A stretch of DNA of 64,000 bases from Paenibacillus_F sp047238265 (GTDB lineage: Bacteria; Bacillota; Bacilli; Paenibacillales; NBRC-103111). Below the pieces are notes generated by a model. It was not told the origin of the DNA and made no database searches. It was given only the letters and a program-made list of their open reading frames with translations. Positions 51,635 through 59,919 of the stretch are shown here, piece by piece. Location of the stretch: positions 2,666,001-2,730,000 of the forward strand of contig NZ_JBDFMM010000001.1 of assembly GCF_047238265.1 (NCBI RefSeq), given 5' to 3'. The number at the start of each line of letters is the position of its first letter. The first letter of the stretch is position 1. The translations under genes and the position numbers were made by a program.

Positions 51635-53089
51635 TTACTTGACGGTGTAAGGGAGCTTGAACGTCCAGAGCTCGGTGCCGTTTTCCGGGGAGCTGCTGTC
51701 GACGCCGAAGTCGTTGTCGTTGACGATAACAAGCGTATTGCCGTTTACGAGGGAAACGCCTTCCACTTTCTCGTACGGATATTTGAAAGCGACCAGATCG
51801 AGCAATGTTCTTTTGGAAGGAGGGAGGATGCCCTGAGCTTTCAGTTCGGCCGGTGTCATCTGCTCCAGTGTTTTACCTGCCGCTTTGGTGTCATCGTATT
51901 TGCCCAGAATGTTGGTCGCATTGGACAGATCGATGGAATAAATGCGTTTGAGCTGTGCTTTGTCTCCCGCATTTTTGTCGCGCTCGTCGATAAGCAGTGT
52001 ATTTTCGTCCACCACCACGAGGTCCGAAATGACGATGTCGGCCTGCTTCAATCCTTTAAAGCCTTTGGCGTCTTCCGCAACGTAAGCGAATTCGGCTACC
52101 GGCTCCAGCGTTTCCAGATTGAACTTGACGATACGCAGCTGACGGGAGTTGTCGGATTCCTTATTCGGGCTGCGCAGCGGGCTTTGCATTGCCATAAACA
52201 TATAGCGGCCGTCCGGTGTGATGCCTACGGCTTCGGCGCCGCGGTTTTGGCGGAGCTTGTTGTAGACGGCCGGCAGCGTTTCACGGGCAGGAACCAGCGG
52301 CGTGGATACTTGAGCGGACCAGCCTTTAGGCACGATGCGTTCGATCAGGGTACCGTCACGTTTTACGTGAGCGAGGGAGGGACCGTATTCGTCCGATATC
52401 CAGAACGTATCGTCTTTAGGGTTGTATGCCAGGCCCTCTACGTCAAGGCCGTACGGATCGTATGCGAGTTCTTTCTCGGCTTTGGCGTCGAAAGGCACTT
52501 CGTCCCGTCCTTTGATGTTCGGCAGACCGCTGACGTTAGCTTTTCCGGTTGCCGGATTGATCCCGTTCAACTTAAGCGGAAATTGATCGAGAATGTTGAT
52601 TTGACCGTCTTTTATTTCGATTTTGTAAATGGTCGGCGTGTAATCCACGAGCGGGAACGTACGGACGGTCGTTCCTTTCACATCGACTTCTCCGTTCGGA
52701 CCGCGGTCCGCCGTTGTGTAGAAAACGTTGTCCGGATCGCCCGGAAGGTGGGTCAGCGAGGAACCGATGCCCATTTTGACGCCTTTGGCCAGATCGGGGG
52801 CATTCAATTTGTATTTGCCTGTCAGCGCAGGCTTGTCCGTCAGAGAAACACGGCTGCGGAACTCGTCCCAATCGACATACTTGCCGGTCGCTTCACTTAG
52901 GGCGCGGAAGGGCAGATACAGACTGCCGTCAATGTTCACGGCCGGAACCGACGGAGCCACGGCTTCCCCATTGTTGGTGTAGGTGACCGAATCCGCCGTA
53001 GAACCTTTCAGATCCGCGGCAAAAACGGACCCCGTTCCGGATACGAGCGTAAGTACTGCCGATGCGGCGATAAGCCAATTCTTTTTCAT
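51635..53089 (-). CDS. Secreted phytase-like esterase protein with N-terminal copper-amine-oxidase-type module
   Basis: 484 residues. Signal peptide ends near 'SVFAAD' (residue 25). Residues about 30-88 ('TNNGEAVAPSVPAVNIDGSLYLPFRALSEATGKYVDWDEFRSRVSL') are a Cu_amine_oxidN1-type module, common on Paenibacillus surface proteins and probably wall-binding. The rest ('ADRGPNGEVDVKGTTVRTFPLVDYTPTIYKIEI...LDVEGLAYNPKDDTFWISDEYGPSLAHVKRDG...EAVGITPDGRYMFMAMQSPL') is the esterase-like activity of phytase domain (PF13449), a beta-propeller. Likely phosphate ester or lactone hydrolysis outside the cell; not proven. Confidence 0.85.
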   Translation of the reverse strand: MKKNWLIAASAVLTLVSGTGSVFAADLKGSTADSVTYTNNGEAVAPSVPAVNIDGSLYLPFRALSEATGKYVDWDEFRSRVSLTDKPALTGKYKLNAPDLAKGVKMGIGSSLTHLPGDPDNVFYTTADRGPNGEVDVKGTTVRTFPLVDYTPTIYKIEIKDGQINILDQFPLKLNGINPATGKANVSGLPNIKGRDEVPFDAKAEKELAYDPYGLDVEGLAYNPKDDTFWISDEYGPSLAHVKRDGTLIERIVPKGWSAQVSTPLVPARETLPAVYNKLRQNRGAEAVGITPDGRYMFMAMQSPLRSPNKESDNSRQLRIVKFNLETLEPVAEFAYVAEDAKGFKGLKQADIVISDLVVVDENTLLIDERDKNAGDKAQLKRIYSIDLSNATNILGKYDDTKAAGKTLEQMTPAELKAQGILPPSKRTLLDLVAFKYPYEKVEGVSLVNGNTLVIVNDNDFGVDSSSPENGTELWTFKLPYTVK

Positions 53090-53355
53090 TGTTGCAGCTC
53101 CCCTTCTAAAGTCGAATAGTATGTATGAACTACTAAACCTGACTATAGCAGGGCTTTGTTAACGTTAAGTAAGTGTATCATGGAGAATTTGTAAAGGGGC
53201 GGCAAATTTATACGGCGGAAAGACGAATGTGATTTCTTGCCGGCTGTTGTTCTTAAGCTGAACAGGGAATAGGACGCAGAAAAGCACCGTGTAAGAATGA
53301 TTCGTCCATCAAAAAGCTGCTCCGGCCGGAATAACTTGCCGCCTGCATTCGGCTG
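53090..53355. other. Intergenic region without a gene
   Basis: 266 bases between two minus-strand genes. It holds AT-rich sequence upstream of the phytase-like gene and no feature I can name beyond that. The 86-codon minus-strand frame at 53253-53513 is a shadow. Confidence 0.6.
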
Positions 53356-54537
53356 TCAGGTGTGCTGTATGTTCTCTGCTTCGCGCCTTTGGGCGTTCGA
53401 AAGTTTGAAAGAGACGTAGTTGATGACGATTGCCGCAGCGACTCCGGAAGCTCCGATCCATGTAACGGCATGCAGCGAGACGCTTCCGACGATGATGCCG
53501 CCGATCCCCGCACCGGCCGCCATGGAAAGCTGCATGACGGAATTGTTCAGACTGAGCATAATTCCGGATGATTCGGGTGCCATGGTGACGAGATTGTACT
53601 GCTGGGTCGGGCCGGAAGACCAGGCGGCGAACGACCATAGGATCAGCAAGGCGAATACGACGACAGGGGTATGGGCAGCCAGCGACAGCAAAATAAGCGT
53701 GATAACGTGCAGAGTCATGCCGGCCATGAGCGTGCGGAACACTCCCCGCTTATCGGCGCTGTAGCCGCCGACTTTGGAGCCGGCGAGGCTGGCGATGCCG
53801 AATGCAAGCAGTGCGGCGCCAAGCGTTTTCTCATTCATTCCGGTAATCGTCAGCAGATAAGGGGAAATATAAGTGTAAGCGATGGAATACCCGCCGAGCC
53901 AAAAGAAACTCACGGAAAGAGCCAGTAGTATCCGGGGCTTTTTGAGCAAAGCCAACTGTTCGCGAAGAGGAACGGGGGCGTCTCCTTCCGTTTTCGGTAT
54001 CGTGACGGACAGAATAAACATCGCCAGCAGTCCGAGCGCACCGATCCCGGCGAAAACCGTTTTCCAGTCATAAGCCGCAGCAACCAGCCTTCCAAGCGGG
54101 ACACCTACGATGAGAGAAGCCGTAAAGCCCATAATGACGGTCGCTATCGCGCTTGCCTGTTTACCGGAGGGGGCGATTTTGGCGGCTAGGGTCAAGGCGG
54201 TCACGACGACCACACCCGCACCGAGCGCCATCAGAACGCGGGCTCCTACAAAAGCGGCAAAGCCCGGAAGTATATAGGCGAGCACGTTCGCGACGACAAA
54301 AAGTCCCAGGGAGCAGATCAGTAAGTTGCGCCGTTCCCAGCGGGCCGTCAATGCGATAAGCAGGGGAGTCCCGAGCCCGTAAACGAGCGAAAAGACGGTA
54401 ATCAACTGGCCTGCCGCAACCAGGGAGATGTCGAGACTGGCGGCGATTTTATCCAGAATTCCGGCAATGATGTACTCGGACGTTCCCACCAGAAAGCTGA
54501 TCAGGGCAAGCATATAAATTTTCCACGGTTTAAACAT
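53356..54537 (-). CDS. MFS transporter, AraJ/YdhP-like
   Basis: 393 residues, 12 helices. 'LISFLVGTSEYIIAGILDKIAASLDISLVAAGQLITVFSLVYGLGTPLLIALTARWERRNLLICSL' is the start typical of AraJ/PbuE-type DHA1 carriers. 'VIMGFTASLIVGVPLGRLVA' holds motif C. Substrate unknown; drugs, nucleosides or sugars are options. GAGGATG is the ribosome site. Its promoter is covered by the 16-bp palindrome ATATTTCTAGAAATAT, and an ArsR-type gene lies upstream on the same strand with matching sites. Confidence 0.9.
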   Translation of the reverse strand: MFKPWKIYMLALISFLVGTSEYIIAGILDKIAASLDISLVAAGQLITVFSLVYGLGTPLLIALTARWERRNLLICSLGLFVVANVLAYILPGFAAFVGARVLMALGAGVVVVTALTLAAKIAPSGKQASAIATVIMGFTASLIVGVPLGRLVAAAYDWKTVFAGIGALGLLAMFILSVTIPKTEGDAPVPLREQLALLKKPRILLALSVSFFWLGGYSIAYTYISPYLLTITGMNEKTLGAALLAFGIASLAGSKVGGYSADKRGVFRTLMAGMTLHVITLILLSLAAHTPVVVFALLILWSFAAWSSGPTQQYNLVTMAPESSGIMLSLNNSVMQLSMAAGAGIGGIIVGSVSLHAVTWIGASGVAAAIVINYVSFKLSNAQRREAENIQHT

Positions 54538-54563
54538 GTGTCATCCTCATTTCTTATAATATT

Positions 54564-54579
54564 ATATTTCTAGAAATAT
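54564..54579. promoter_or_regulatory. ArsR operator in the MFS promoter
   Basis: ATATTTCTAGAAATAT is a perfect 16-bp palindrome between the weak -35 (TTTAAT) and the -10 (TATAAT) on the minus strand, so a bound repressor would block polymerase. Confidence 0.65.
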
Positions 54580-54673
54580 AGAAATTAAAAGGAGTAGAAA
54601 TAAAAAAGGGCAGGGTATTCAGGCTGTTCAGGCACGCAAGTATTTCATACGGATTTTAATGGGTGTACTTTTG

Positions 54674-54695
54674 ATATTTCTAGATATATCGAAAT
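54674..54695. promoter_or_regulatory. Second ATTTC/GAAAT dyad between ArsR and MFS genes
   Basis: ATATTTCTAGATATAT followed by CGAAATAA shares the left arm and spacing class with the site at 54564-54579. It begins 15 bases past the ArsR stop. Confidence 0.5.
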
Positions 54696-54709
54696 AATGA
54701 ACAAAAAAA

Positions 54710-54976
54710 CTACTCTGACAAATAAGGCGCAAATTTCTTGACCGTATCTTCATTGAGACTGTAGTAAATGTAGGTTCCTTTTTTCTGGGAATGAAGCAGT
54801 CCGCAGTCCGCCAATTGTTTTAAATGATGCGACAAGGTGGAAAGAGCGATCGATTCCAGGCGGCTCTCGAGCTCCGCCGGGCAAAGATTGCTTTCCTTGG
54901 ACAAAATTTGAACGATTTTATAGCGCGTATGCTCGCCCAGCGCCCTATGTACTTTAACGGCTTGATTAGTTTCCAT
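54710..54976 (-). CDS. ArsR-family winged-helix repressor
   Basis: 88 residues from ATG 54976, or up to 130 from GTG/ATG codons upstream. The winged helix is complete: 'KVHRALGEHTRYKIVQILSKESNLCPAELESRLESIALSTLSHHLKQLADCGLLHSQKKGTYIYYSLNED'. 'LSTLSHHLKQL' is the recognition helix. One Cys in 'NLCPAELE' lies where ArsR-type metal or thiol sensing may occur, and a second in 'DCGLLHS'; an exact ELCVCD metal motif is absent. AAAAAGGGTG lies about nine bases before 54976. It probably controls itself and the adjacent MFS gene. Confidence 0.85.
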   Translation of the reverse strand: METNQAVKVHRALGEHTRYKIVQILSKESNLCPAELESRLESIALSTLSHHLKQLADCGLLHSQKKGTYIYYSLNEDTVKKFAPYLSE

Positions 54977-55036
54977 GCTAGCTGCACCCTTTTTCGTCCG
55001 GCCTGACATGCTGCCTGCCGTTTTTCTTATTTCCAC

Positions 55037-55049
55037 TATTTTCGAAATA
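55037..55049. promoter_or_regulatory. ArsR operator near its own promoter
   Basis: TATTTTCGAAATA, a 5-bp-arm dyad of the same TTTCNNGAAA type as the sites before the MFS gene. It lies upstream of the ArsR start. Confidence 0.5.
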
Positions 55050-55111
55050 ACTATACCATGCTTCCGCTCAAAAGTAAACGGTTGAAGTATCGTGGAAGTC
55101 AACCATCAAAA

Positions 55112-55156
55112 TAAAAACTGCCCCGGTCCAAGGAGGACATCGGGACAGCTTTTTCG
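55112..55156 (-). terminator. Terminator of the chitinase gene
   Basis: Minus strand AAGCTGTCCCGATGTCC pairs with GGACCGGGGCAGTTTTT with small mismatches; T run at the end. Confidence 0.75.
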
Positions 55157-55176
55157 TTCCGGAACGGAATCATGGT

Positions 55177-56733
55177 TTATTTCAAAGCGGTATAGATGGC
55201 ATCCAGAAGCTCTCCGCCCAGGTTTTGACCATACTCCCAGAACATGATGCCGCCCAGGTTGTTGCTTTTGAGATAGTTGACTTTGTGAGTCAAAGATTCC
55301 GCATCGTCATAGCTCAGCATGTTGCTGCCGTTAGTGAGGTAAGGTGCCTTGGCAACATCGTCCCATTGGCGGGTCCAGCCGTTTTTGTTGATATAGCTGG
55401 CTTTGAGCTCGTCATACGTGTAATCGCCGGCACCGTGGGAATAGAACGCTCCGCCGATTACGATTTTCTCGGATGGAACGCCGCGTCCTTTATAAAGCTT
55501 CACGGCATTGTCCACACTGTAGCTGGAATTCAGAGAAGAGGTGTACAGGTTCGTGTGATGCGTGTTGGCACCGACCTGCATGTCGTAGGTCATGATGTTA
55601 ATGAAGTTGAAGTAAGGGTGTACGCTTCCCAGGTCGATTCCTTGTACGCCGTACTCGGAAGCGCCCATAGCCGCGGTGATTTCATACTTTTTGGAGCCTG
55701 TCCGGCCGTCGGCCGCGCTTCCGGCATCGAGAACTTCACGAAGCTTTTTCAGGAAAAGAGTGTAGTTTGCTTTATCCGCAGCAGTCGGGTATTCCCAGTC
55801 CAGATCGATTCCGTCCAGTTTGTTGGTACGGATATACTGCAGGGCGCTGTTAGCGAAAGCGGTGCGGTTCGCATCGTTGGATGCTGCGCTCGCAAAACCG
55901 TCGGAACGGCCCCAGCCGCCTACGGAAATCAGAACTTTCAGGTTCGGATTTTTTTGTTTCAGCGTAACCAGTTGGGCGATTTGCGAAGTATCGCCGCCGC
56001 TGACGCCGTTATTGGCGACATCCGCGAACGCGTAGAAAATGTGCGTCAATTTGTTGGCAGGAACCGTGCTCACAGCCGGGAAATGCCAGGAAGCAACGTA
56101 GGCGCCGTTGATTTTGGTAAGAGGCGTCGTACCGCCGCCGTCCGTGGACGTCGTCACCGAGAGAACATTGCTGGCTGCCGACAGGTTGCCTGCCGCATCT
56201 TTCGCTTTCACGCTGAAAGAGTAAGCGGTATTGGCAGTCAGGCCGGTAACCGTAGCGGTTGTGCCGGTAACCGATGCTGCCAGGGCGGAACCGTTGTATA
56301 CATTGTAGCCGGTTACGCCGACATTATCCGTGGAAGCATTCCACGAAAGGGTAACGCTTGTGGATGTTTTGGCGGTCGAAGTCAGGCTTGCAGGAGCCGT
56401 CGGAGCCGTTGTATCCGGCGTGCCGCCGCCTGTGCAGTCGCTGACGTATTTCCAGCTTCCCCATGTGTTCGTCTGGGAAGGCGTTTCGCCCTGCGTCCAC
56501 CATTTCGCTTCGAATACTTTACCGTTATAGGAAACTTTTTGTCCGCCCGTGTAGACTTTAGCCGATTCCCAAGCCGCTTCCGTACAAGCGGCAGCCGCAA
56601 CACTTGATGCTGCGGAAGCCTGCTGCGTATTCAAACCGAGGAAAGGCAGCAGAGATACAAGCAAGGATAAGACGAGCAGAACGCGTAACAGGATCTGCTT
56701 GGGAGATTGAGAGCGGATAGATTGCCAATTCAT
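55177..56733 (-). CDS. Secreted GH18 chitinase with CBM5/12 and fibronectin III modules
   Basis: 518 residues. Signal peptide to about 45 ('NTQQASAASS'). CBM5/12 chitin-binding module about 48-97 ('AAWESAKVYTGGQKVSYNGKVFEAKWWTQGETPSQTNTWGSWKYV'). Fibronectin type III about 110-195. GH18 catalytic barrel about 205-518 with 'LDGIDLDWEYP'; Glu314 is the catalytic acid of the DxxDxDxE motif. Subsite sequence 'VLISVGGWG' is the SxGG motif. Cuts chitin, releasing N-acetylglucosamine oligomers for growth. A perfect cre match lies 31 bases before the start. Confidence 0.95.
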   Translation of the reverse strand: MNWQSIRSQSPKQILLRVLLVLSLLVSLLPFLGLNTQQASAASSVAAAACTEAAWESAKVYTGGQKVSYNGKVFEAKWWTQGETPSQTNTWGSWKYVSDCTGGGTPDTTAPTAPASLTSTAKTSTSVTLSWNASTDNVGVTGYNVYNGSALAASVTGTTATVTGLTANTAYSFSVKAKDAAGNLSAASNVLSVTTSTDGGGTTPLTKINGAYVASWHFPAVSTVPANKLTHIFYAFADVANNGVSGGDTSQIAQLVTLKQKNPNLKVLISVGGWGRSDGFASAASNDANRTAFANSALQYIRTNKLDGIDLDWEYPTAADKANYTLFLKKLREVLDAGSAADGRTGSKKYEITAAMGASEYGVQGIDLGSVHPYFNFINIMTYDMQVGANTHHTNLYTSSLNSSYSVDNAVKLYKGRGVPSEKIVIGGAFYSHGAGDYTYDELKASYINKNGWTRQWDDVAKAPYLTNGSNMLSYDDAESLTHKVNYLKSNNLGGIMFWEYGQNLGGELLDAIYTALK

Positions 56734-56763
56734 TACGTAATGCCTCCTTATAATAGAAAGATA

Positions 56764-56777
56764 TGATACCGCTTACA
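56764..56777 (-). promoter_or_regulatory. Consensus cre site before the chitinase gene
   Basis: Minus strand TGTAAGCGGTATCA fits TGWAARCGNTWNCA at every fixed position. CcpA with HPr-Ser-P binds such sites to repress sugar-polymer genes when glucose is present. It lies 31 bases before the ATG. The rest of the 395-base gap to 57128 shows no gene. Confidence 0.8.
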
Positions 56778-57084
56778 TGAACGTATTTCGCTGCTCCACC
56801 TCATTTCGTAATGACCCCCGAACGATCCGCCGTTAAGATGAGCCTGATTGCAGAAAACCGCATGTAAAGAACGGTACCTTCGTCAGGCGGCAGCGGAAGT
56901 CATTTATTTTTGAAAAGTATGCTGCTGCAAGGCTATGAATCTGCTTGCTCTCCTATTATCGTTTAAACTTTTTACCAGAAAAAGGGGGATTTTTTTATTA
57001 TCAGGGAGAAATTTTCTCTTTTTTGACATTTTTCACCCAGAAGGGGGAAGAAGACTCGAAGACTAAAAAATAGTTTGGAGGAAT

Positions 57085-57113
57085 AAAAAAATCCTGCCGG
57101 GAGGCAGGATTCA
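57085..57113 (-). terminator. Terminator of the DUF3231 gene
   Basis: Minus strand ATCCTGCC/GGCAGGAT stem followed by seven T's. Confidence 0.88.
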
Positions 57114-57128
57114 CGAACATAGACAGGC

Positions 57129-57641
57129 TTAATCGGTTTCAGGACGTTTCAGCTGCAGCGGGGGAGGGACGAGCCAGCCCTTTTCCTTGTTGAGCTCCAA
57201 AATCCGGGTGCCCAGTGCGGCTTTAGTCAGATGATATTTGGCGAACAATGCGCCGATATCTTCCCGTATAGCCTGACCCATAGCCTGACTGCAGGCAACC
57301 AGACCGATCGCGGTATCCGCGGCCAGCTTTGCGGCAATTTCCGGATCCGAGAAACGGGCACCAGGCGGGATATCTTCCAGTTTAACGGAAGGCCGTTCCG
57401 GCAGTACGGGAGCCGTAGGGATACCGTTATCGGTTAGTAAGGTATCACATTCTTTGATCTCTAGTTTTGCCTGATCGATAAGATCGTCCAGTATTTTTTT
57501 GAGGTCTTTATCGCCGGCATGATTTAGATACGCCTGGTAGCAGGAGACGGAGCCTTTAGCCGCCATGGCAAACTGCCAGACACTGTTAATTTCTCCGAAG
57601 TGCATCGGTTCATCTTTCGGATTGCCGCTTAAAATTCCCAC
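57129..57641 (-). CDS. DUF3231 family protein
   Basis: 170 residues, all alpha, with a helical hairpin and ferritin-like spacing of acidic residues and histidines ('MHFGEINSVWQFAMAAKGSVSCYQAYLNHAGDKDLKKILDDLIDQAKLEIKECDTLLTDNGIPTAPVLPERP', 'DPEIAAKLAADTAIGLVACSQAMGQAIREDIGALFAKYHLTKAALGTRILELNKEKGWLVPPP'). The family occurs in spore formers, mostly as one or two tandem copies; its role is not known. A single copy here. Ribosome site AAGGGAG lies upstream. No neighbours of linked function. Confidence 0.85.
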   Translation of the reverse strand: MGILSGNPKDEPMHFGEINSVWQFAMAAKGSVSCYQAYLNHAGDKDLKKILDDLIDQAKLEIKECDTLLTDNGIPTAPVLPERPSVKLEDIPPGARFSDPEIAAKLAADTAIGLVACSQAMGQAIREDIGALFAKYHLTKAALGTRILELNKEKGWLVPPPLQLKRPETD

Positions 57642-57882
57642 ATGTTTCGCTCCCTTTTTACGCCTATTTTTTCTGAACTAATATGCCCGTTTGCGGCGGG
57701 ATTATGTAAGGTGCGCTCAGCCCGGGAAAAGCAAGAGCATGGCAAGGTCCAAAAACTCGGGAGCATAAGGCCATTCCGGGAACTGTCGGATAAATGGGTT
57801 ATTTTCCAATCACATAATTCTTTTCATCCCATTATATATAGAAGGTGTCGAGAGAGAAAATAGAGAGGCACCCAAGTAGTTT

Positions 57883-58806
57883 ATGAGAGGAGAATGTGCC
57901 ATTAACCCTTCAGTTAATACCCAGCGCAGCCATGCGTCCACGCGTTTTATCCGGGATACCGAAGGAAGAATTCACTTGGTTTGGCGTATTCTGCTCGGCT
58001 GGCTGTCGTTCGTTGCCGCATTGGGACTGGCTGTCATCGTTACCCTGGCCGCACAAAAGTACGGTTTTCCCGTCCTTGCCCAACAAATTATTCTTGCGTT
58101 CGTGACGTCGAGTGTCGCCGTGCCGCTTATTTATTTGCTGAGACGGTATGCCGACAACAGGCCGTGGAGCGGATTAGGGCTGAGTCCTTTACCGTCGGGC
58201 CTTCCGTACCTGCTGTTTGGCGCGGTTTTTTTGATCGCCATGATGGGCGCAGCTTTGCTCGCGGGAACGCTGGCAGGCTGGGTCCGCGTGGTGGATGTAC
58301 ATTTGCCTGCCGAGACCCTGCTTGTCATTCTGATTAACGTTCCGATCGCTTTTTTTTACGAGGCGTTTCCGGAGGAAGTGACGTTTCGGGGGTATCTGTA
58401 CACCAACCTGCGCACGCGATTCGGCAGATGGCTGGCTCTGCTGCTGCAAGTCGTTCTTTTTGTGACAGCACCTGTCGCTTTGACTGCCGCTATGGTTGCC
58501 GCCGGAGTGGGTACATGGGAACTGATCACTTTCGACTACATTGTGAATTTGATTGCCTTCGGTACCGCGCTTCAATTGTGCCGGATTTTCTCCGGAAATT
58601 TGTGGATGTGTATCGGGTTTCATCTGGCCTGGCTGGAAACGGTCCGTTTTGTGATCGTTCCTTCCGACTTCGCCCTTATTGAAGTGGAATATTTGTCGCC
58701 TTACGGAAGTTATCTGATATCACTCGGTTCCGTAATCATCGGCATCATTGTTCTGCTCGGCTGGACGTACCGGAACCGAAACAGACAAAAGGAGATTCAC
58801 GATTAG
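57883..58806 (+). CDS. CPBP (CAAX-type) family intramembrane protease homologue
   Basis: 307 residues and about eight membrane helices. 'AFFYEAFPEEVTFRGYLYTNL' gives the EExxxR motif (here 'EEVTFRG') and 'GFHLAWLE' is the second conserved motif with the catalytic His. A third, 'N' motif is less clear. Family members cleave membrane-bound peptides or act in bacteriocin self-immunity; nothing around indicates which. The in-frame ATG at 57883 has a ribosome site only inside the frame (GAGAGGAG at 57885), so the start is uncertain. Confidence 0.82.
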   Translation: MRGECAINPSVNTQRSHASTRFIRDTEGRIHLVWRILLGWLSFVAALGLAVIVTLAAQKYGFPVLAQQIILAFVTSSVAVPLIYLLRRYADNRPWSGLGLSPLPSGLPYLLFGAVFLIAMMGAALLAGTLAGWVRVVDVHLPAETLLVILINVPIAFFYEAFPEEVTFRGYLYTNLRTRFGRWLALLLQVVLFVTAPVALTAAMVAAGVGTWELITFDYIVNLIAFGTALQLCRIFSGNLWMCIGFHLAWLETVRFVIVPSDFALIEVEYLSPYGSYLISLGSVIIGIIVLLGWTYRNRNRQKEIHD

Positions 58807-58864
58807 GCACGCCTTCTCCTCCGGTATAAACAGTAAGCAGCCTGTGCCGCAAGGGAGGTTTTAT

Positions 58865-59018
58865 ATGGACTGCCCGTGGCATCCATCCGAAAGTGCAAGC
58901 CGTTCAAAACGCGCCGGATCAGCATTGTTTTGTCAACGTTAGTCGGGCTGTGGCAACTGCAATAGAAGGATTCCAGGAAAAAGGCACGTTAGCCCCAAGG
59001 GGAAAATGTGCCTTTTTT
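58865..59018 (+). other. Possible small ORF and terminator between CPBP and oxidoreductase genes
   Basis: AAGGGAGG lies seven bases before ATG 58865, which opens 25 codons (stop 58940-58942). A different frame across the same stretch gives 'GIHPKVQAVQNAPDQHCFVNVSRAVATAIEGFQEKGTL', which looks more protein-like but has no start codon. A remnant of a small gene is possible. GGCACGTT...AAATGTGCC (58982-59013) with T's after it forms a terminator. Confidence 0.3.
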
Positions 59019-59042
59019 ATAGCGTGAAAAGAGACATTCCCG

Positions 59043-59618
59043 TTACTCGCCGCTGTAGTGCAGCCCCTGCTTGTAGGCCTGTTCAAACAAACGTTGAATA
59101 TGAGCGGGATCGGCGTTCAACGTATCATAGAGAAATTCAACTTTAGAAGTTTGAATACCGGCGTATTCCGCCAAACCGACATTGAGCTGATGGTATACCA
59201 TCTCGTCGTACTTTCTTTTGGCCAACTGCTCGGAAGTTGCCGCGGCCAGGCTCAGCCACAATACTTTCCGGTGATGCAGCTTACGGGGACCATAGGCGAA
59301 TCCGTGGTTCCACACGCGTTCGATATATCCTTTCAGCATAGCCGGCACACCATACCACCAGAGCGGGAAAATGTAAGCCAAACCGTCGTGCCGGTTCATG
59401 CGCTCCATTTCGGTCTGCACTTCGGCGGAATATCGCTTGCCGCTATCCGACCAGTCGGGTTCATCCGGTTCATTCAGGACGGGGTCAAACCCGCTGCGGT
59501 AAAGATCCAGCACTTCCGTTTCGTGTCCTGCATCCTTCAAGCCTTGAACGAAGCGGTCGGTAACCGCCATGGTTAGGGAATCGCTTCTCGGGTGGGTAAC
59601 AACTGTCAGCACTTTCAT
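59043..59618 (-). CDS. NAD(P)H-dependent oxidoreductase, flavodoxin fold
   Basis: 191 residues. 'VVTHPRSDSLTMAVTDRFVQGL' is the phosphate-binding front of NQO1/YwrO-type FMN or FAD enzymes; 'AYIFPLWWYGVPAMLKGYIERVWNHGFAYG' holds the flavin-stacking residues. They pass two electrons to quinones or nitro/azo compounds. AGGAGGTT lies upstream of the ATG. It is divergent from an HxlR gene 301 bases away, a typical pairing for quinone or electrophile response. Confidence 0.9.
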   Translation of the reverse strand: MKVLTVVTHPRSDSLTMAVTDRFVQGLKDAGHETEVLDLYRSGFDPVLNEPDEPDWSDSGKRYSAEVQTEMERMNRHDGLAYIFPLWWYGVPAMLKGYIERVWNHGFAYGPRKLHHRKVLWLSLAAATSEQLAKRKYDEMVYHQLNVGLAEYAGIQTSKVEFLYDTLNADPAHIQRLFEQAYKQGLHYSGE

Positions 59619-59719
59619 TTTTTAACCTCCTTGATAATAAAAATACGCACGCCGAATTGCTTCCAACGCACTCGGGTATAAGGGGATTATGCCTTCCGGA
59701 ATCGGGAATGGGAAGTACG

Positions 59720-59771
59720 CACTTTTTTGTTATATGGCTACCAAAAAGTGTCATAGGCACCAATCGGTGCC
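59720..59771. promoter_or_regulatory. Inverted repeats in the oxidoreductase/HxlR intergenic region
   Basis: CACTTTTT/AAAAAGTG (59720-59727 and 59743-59750) and a separate hairpin GGCACC-AATC-GGTGCC (59756-59771). They lie between divergent starts and are plausible HxlR operators. Nothing else was seen in the gap. Confidence 0.5.
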
Positions 59772-59919
59772 TTAAAAGTTCCTTTTACGGGAAGGTTTTT
59801 CAAGTTCTTTTTATCCTTCCGAAAACCTGTTCACAATTTAGACAAATACTGGTTATTGATAGGGGTGTGGGTTAAAATGGGCGTAGGAACCGTACGAAAA
59901 ACATTCGGACAATAAGGAT

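Noticed and set aside
55225..56607. 460-codon frame opposite the chitinase
   Set aside because: Antisense shadow; the sense frame has all chitinase motifs.
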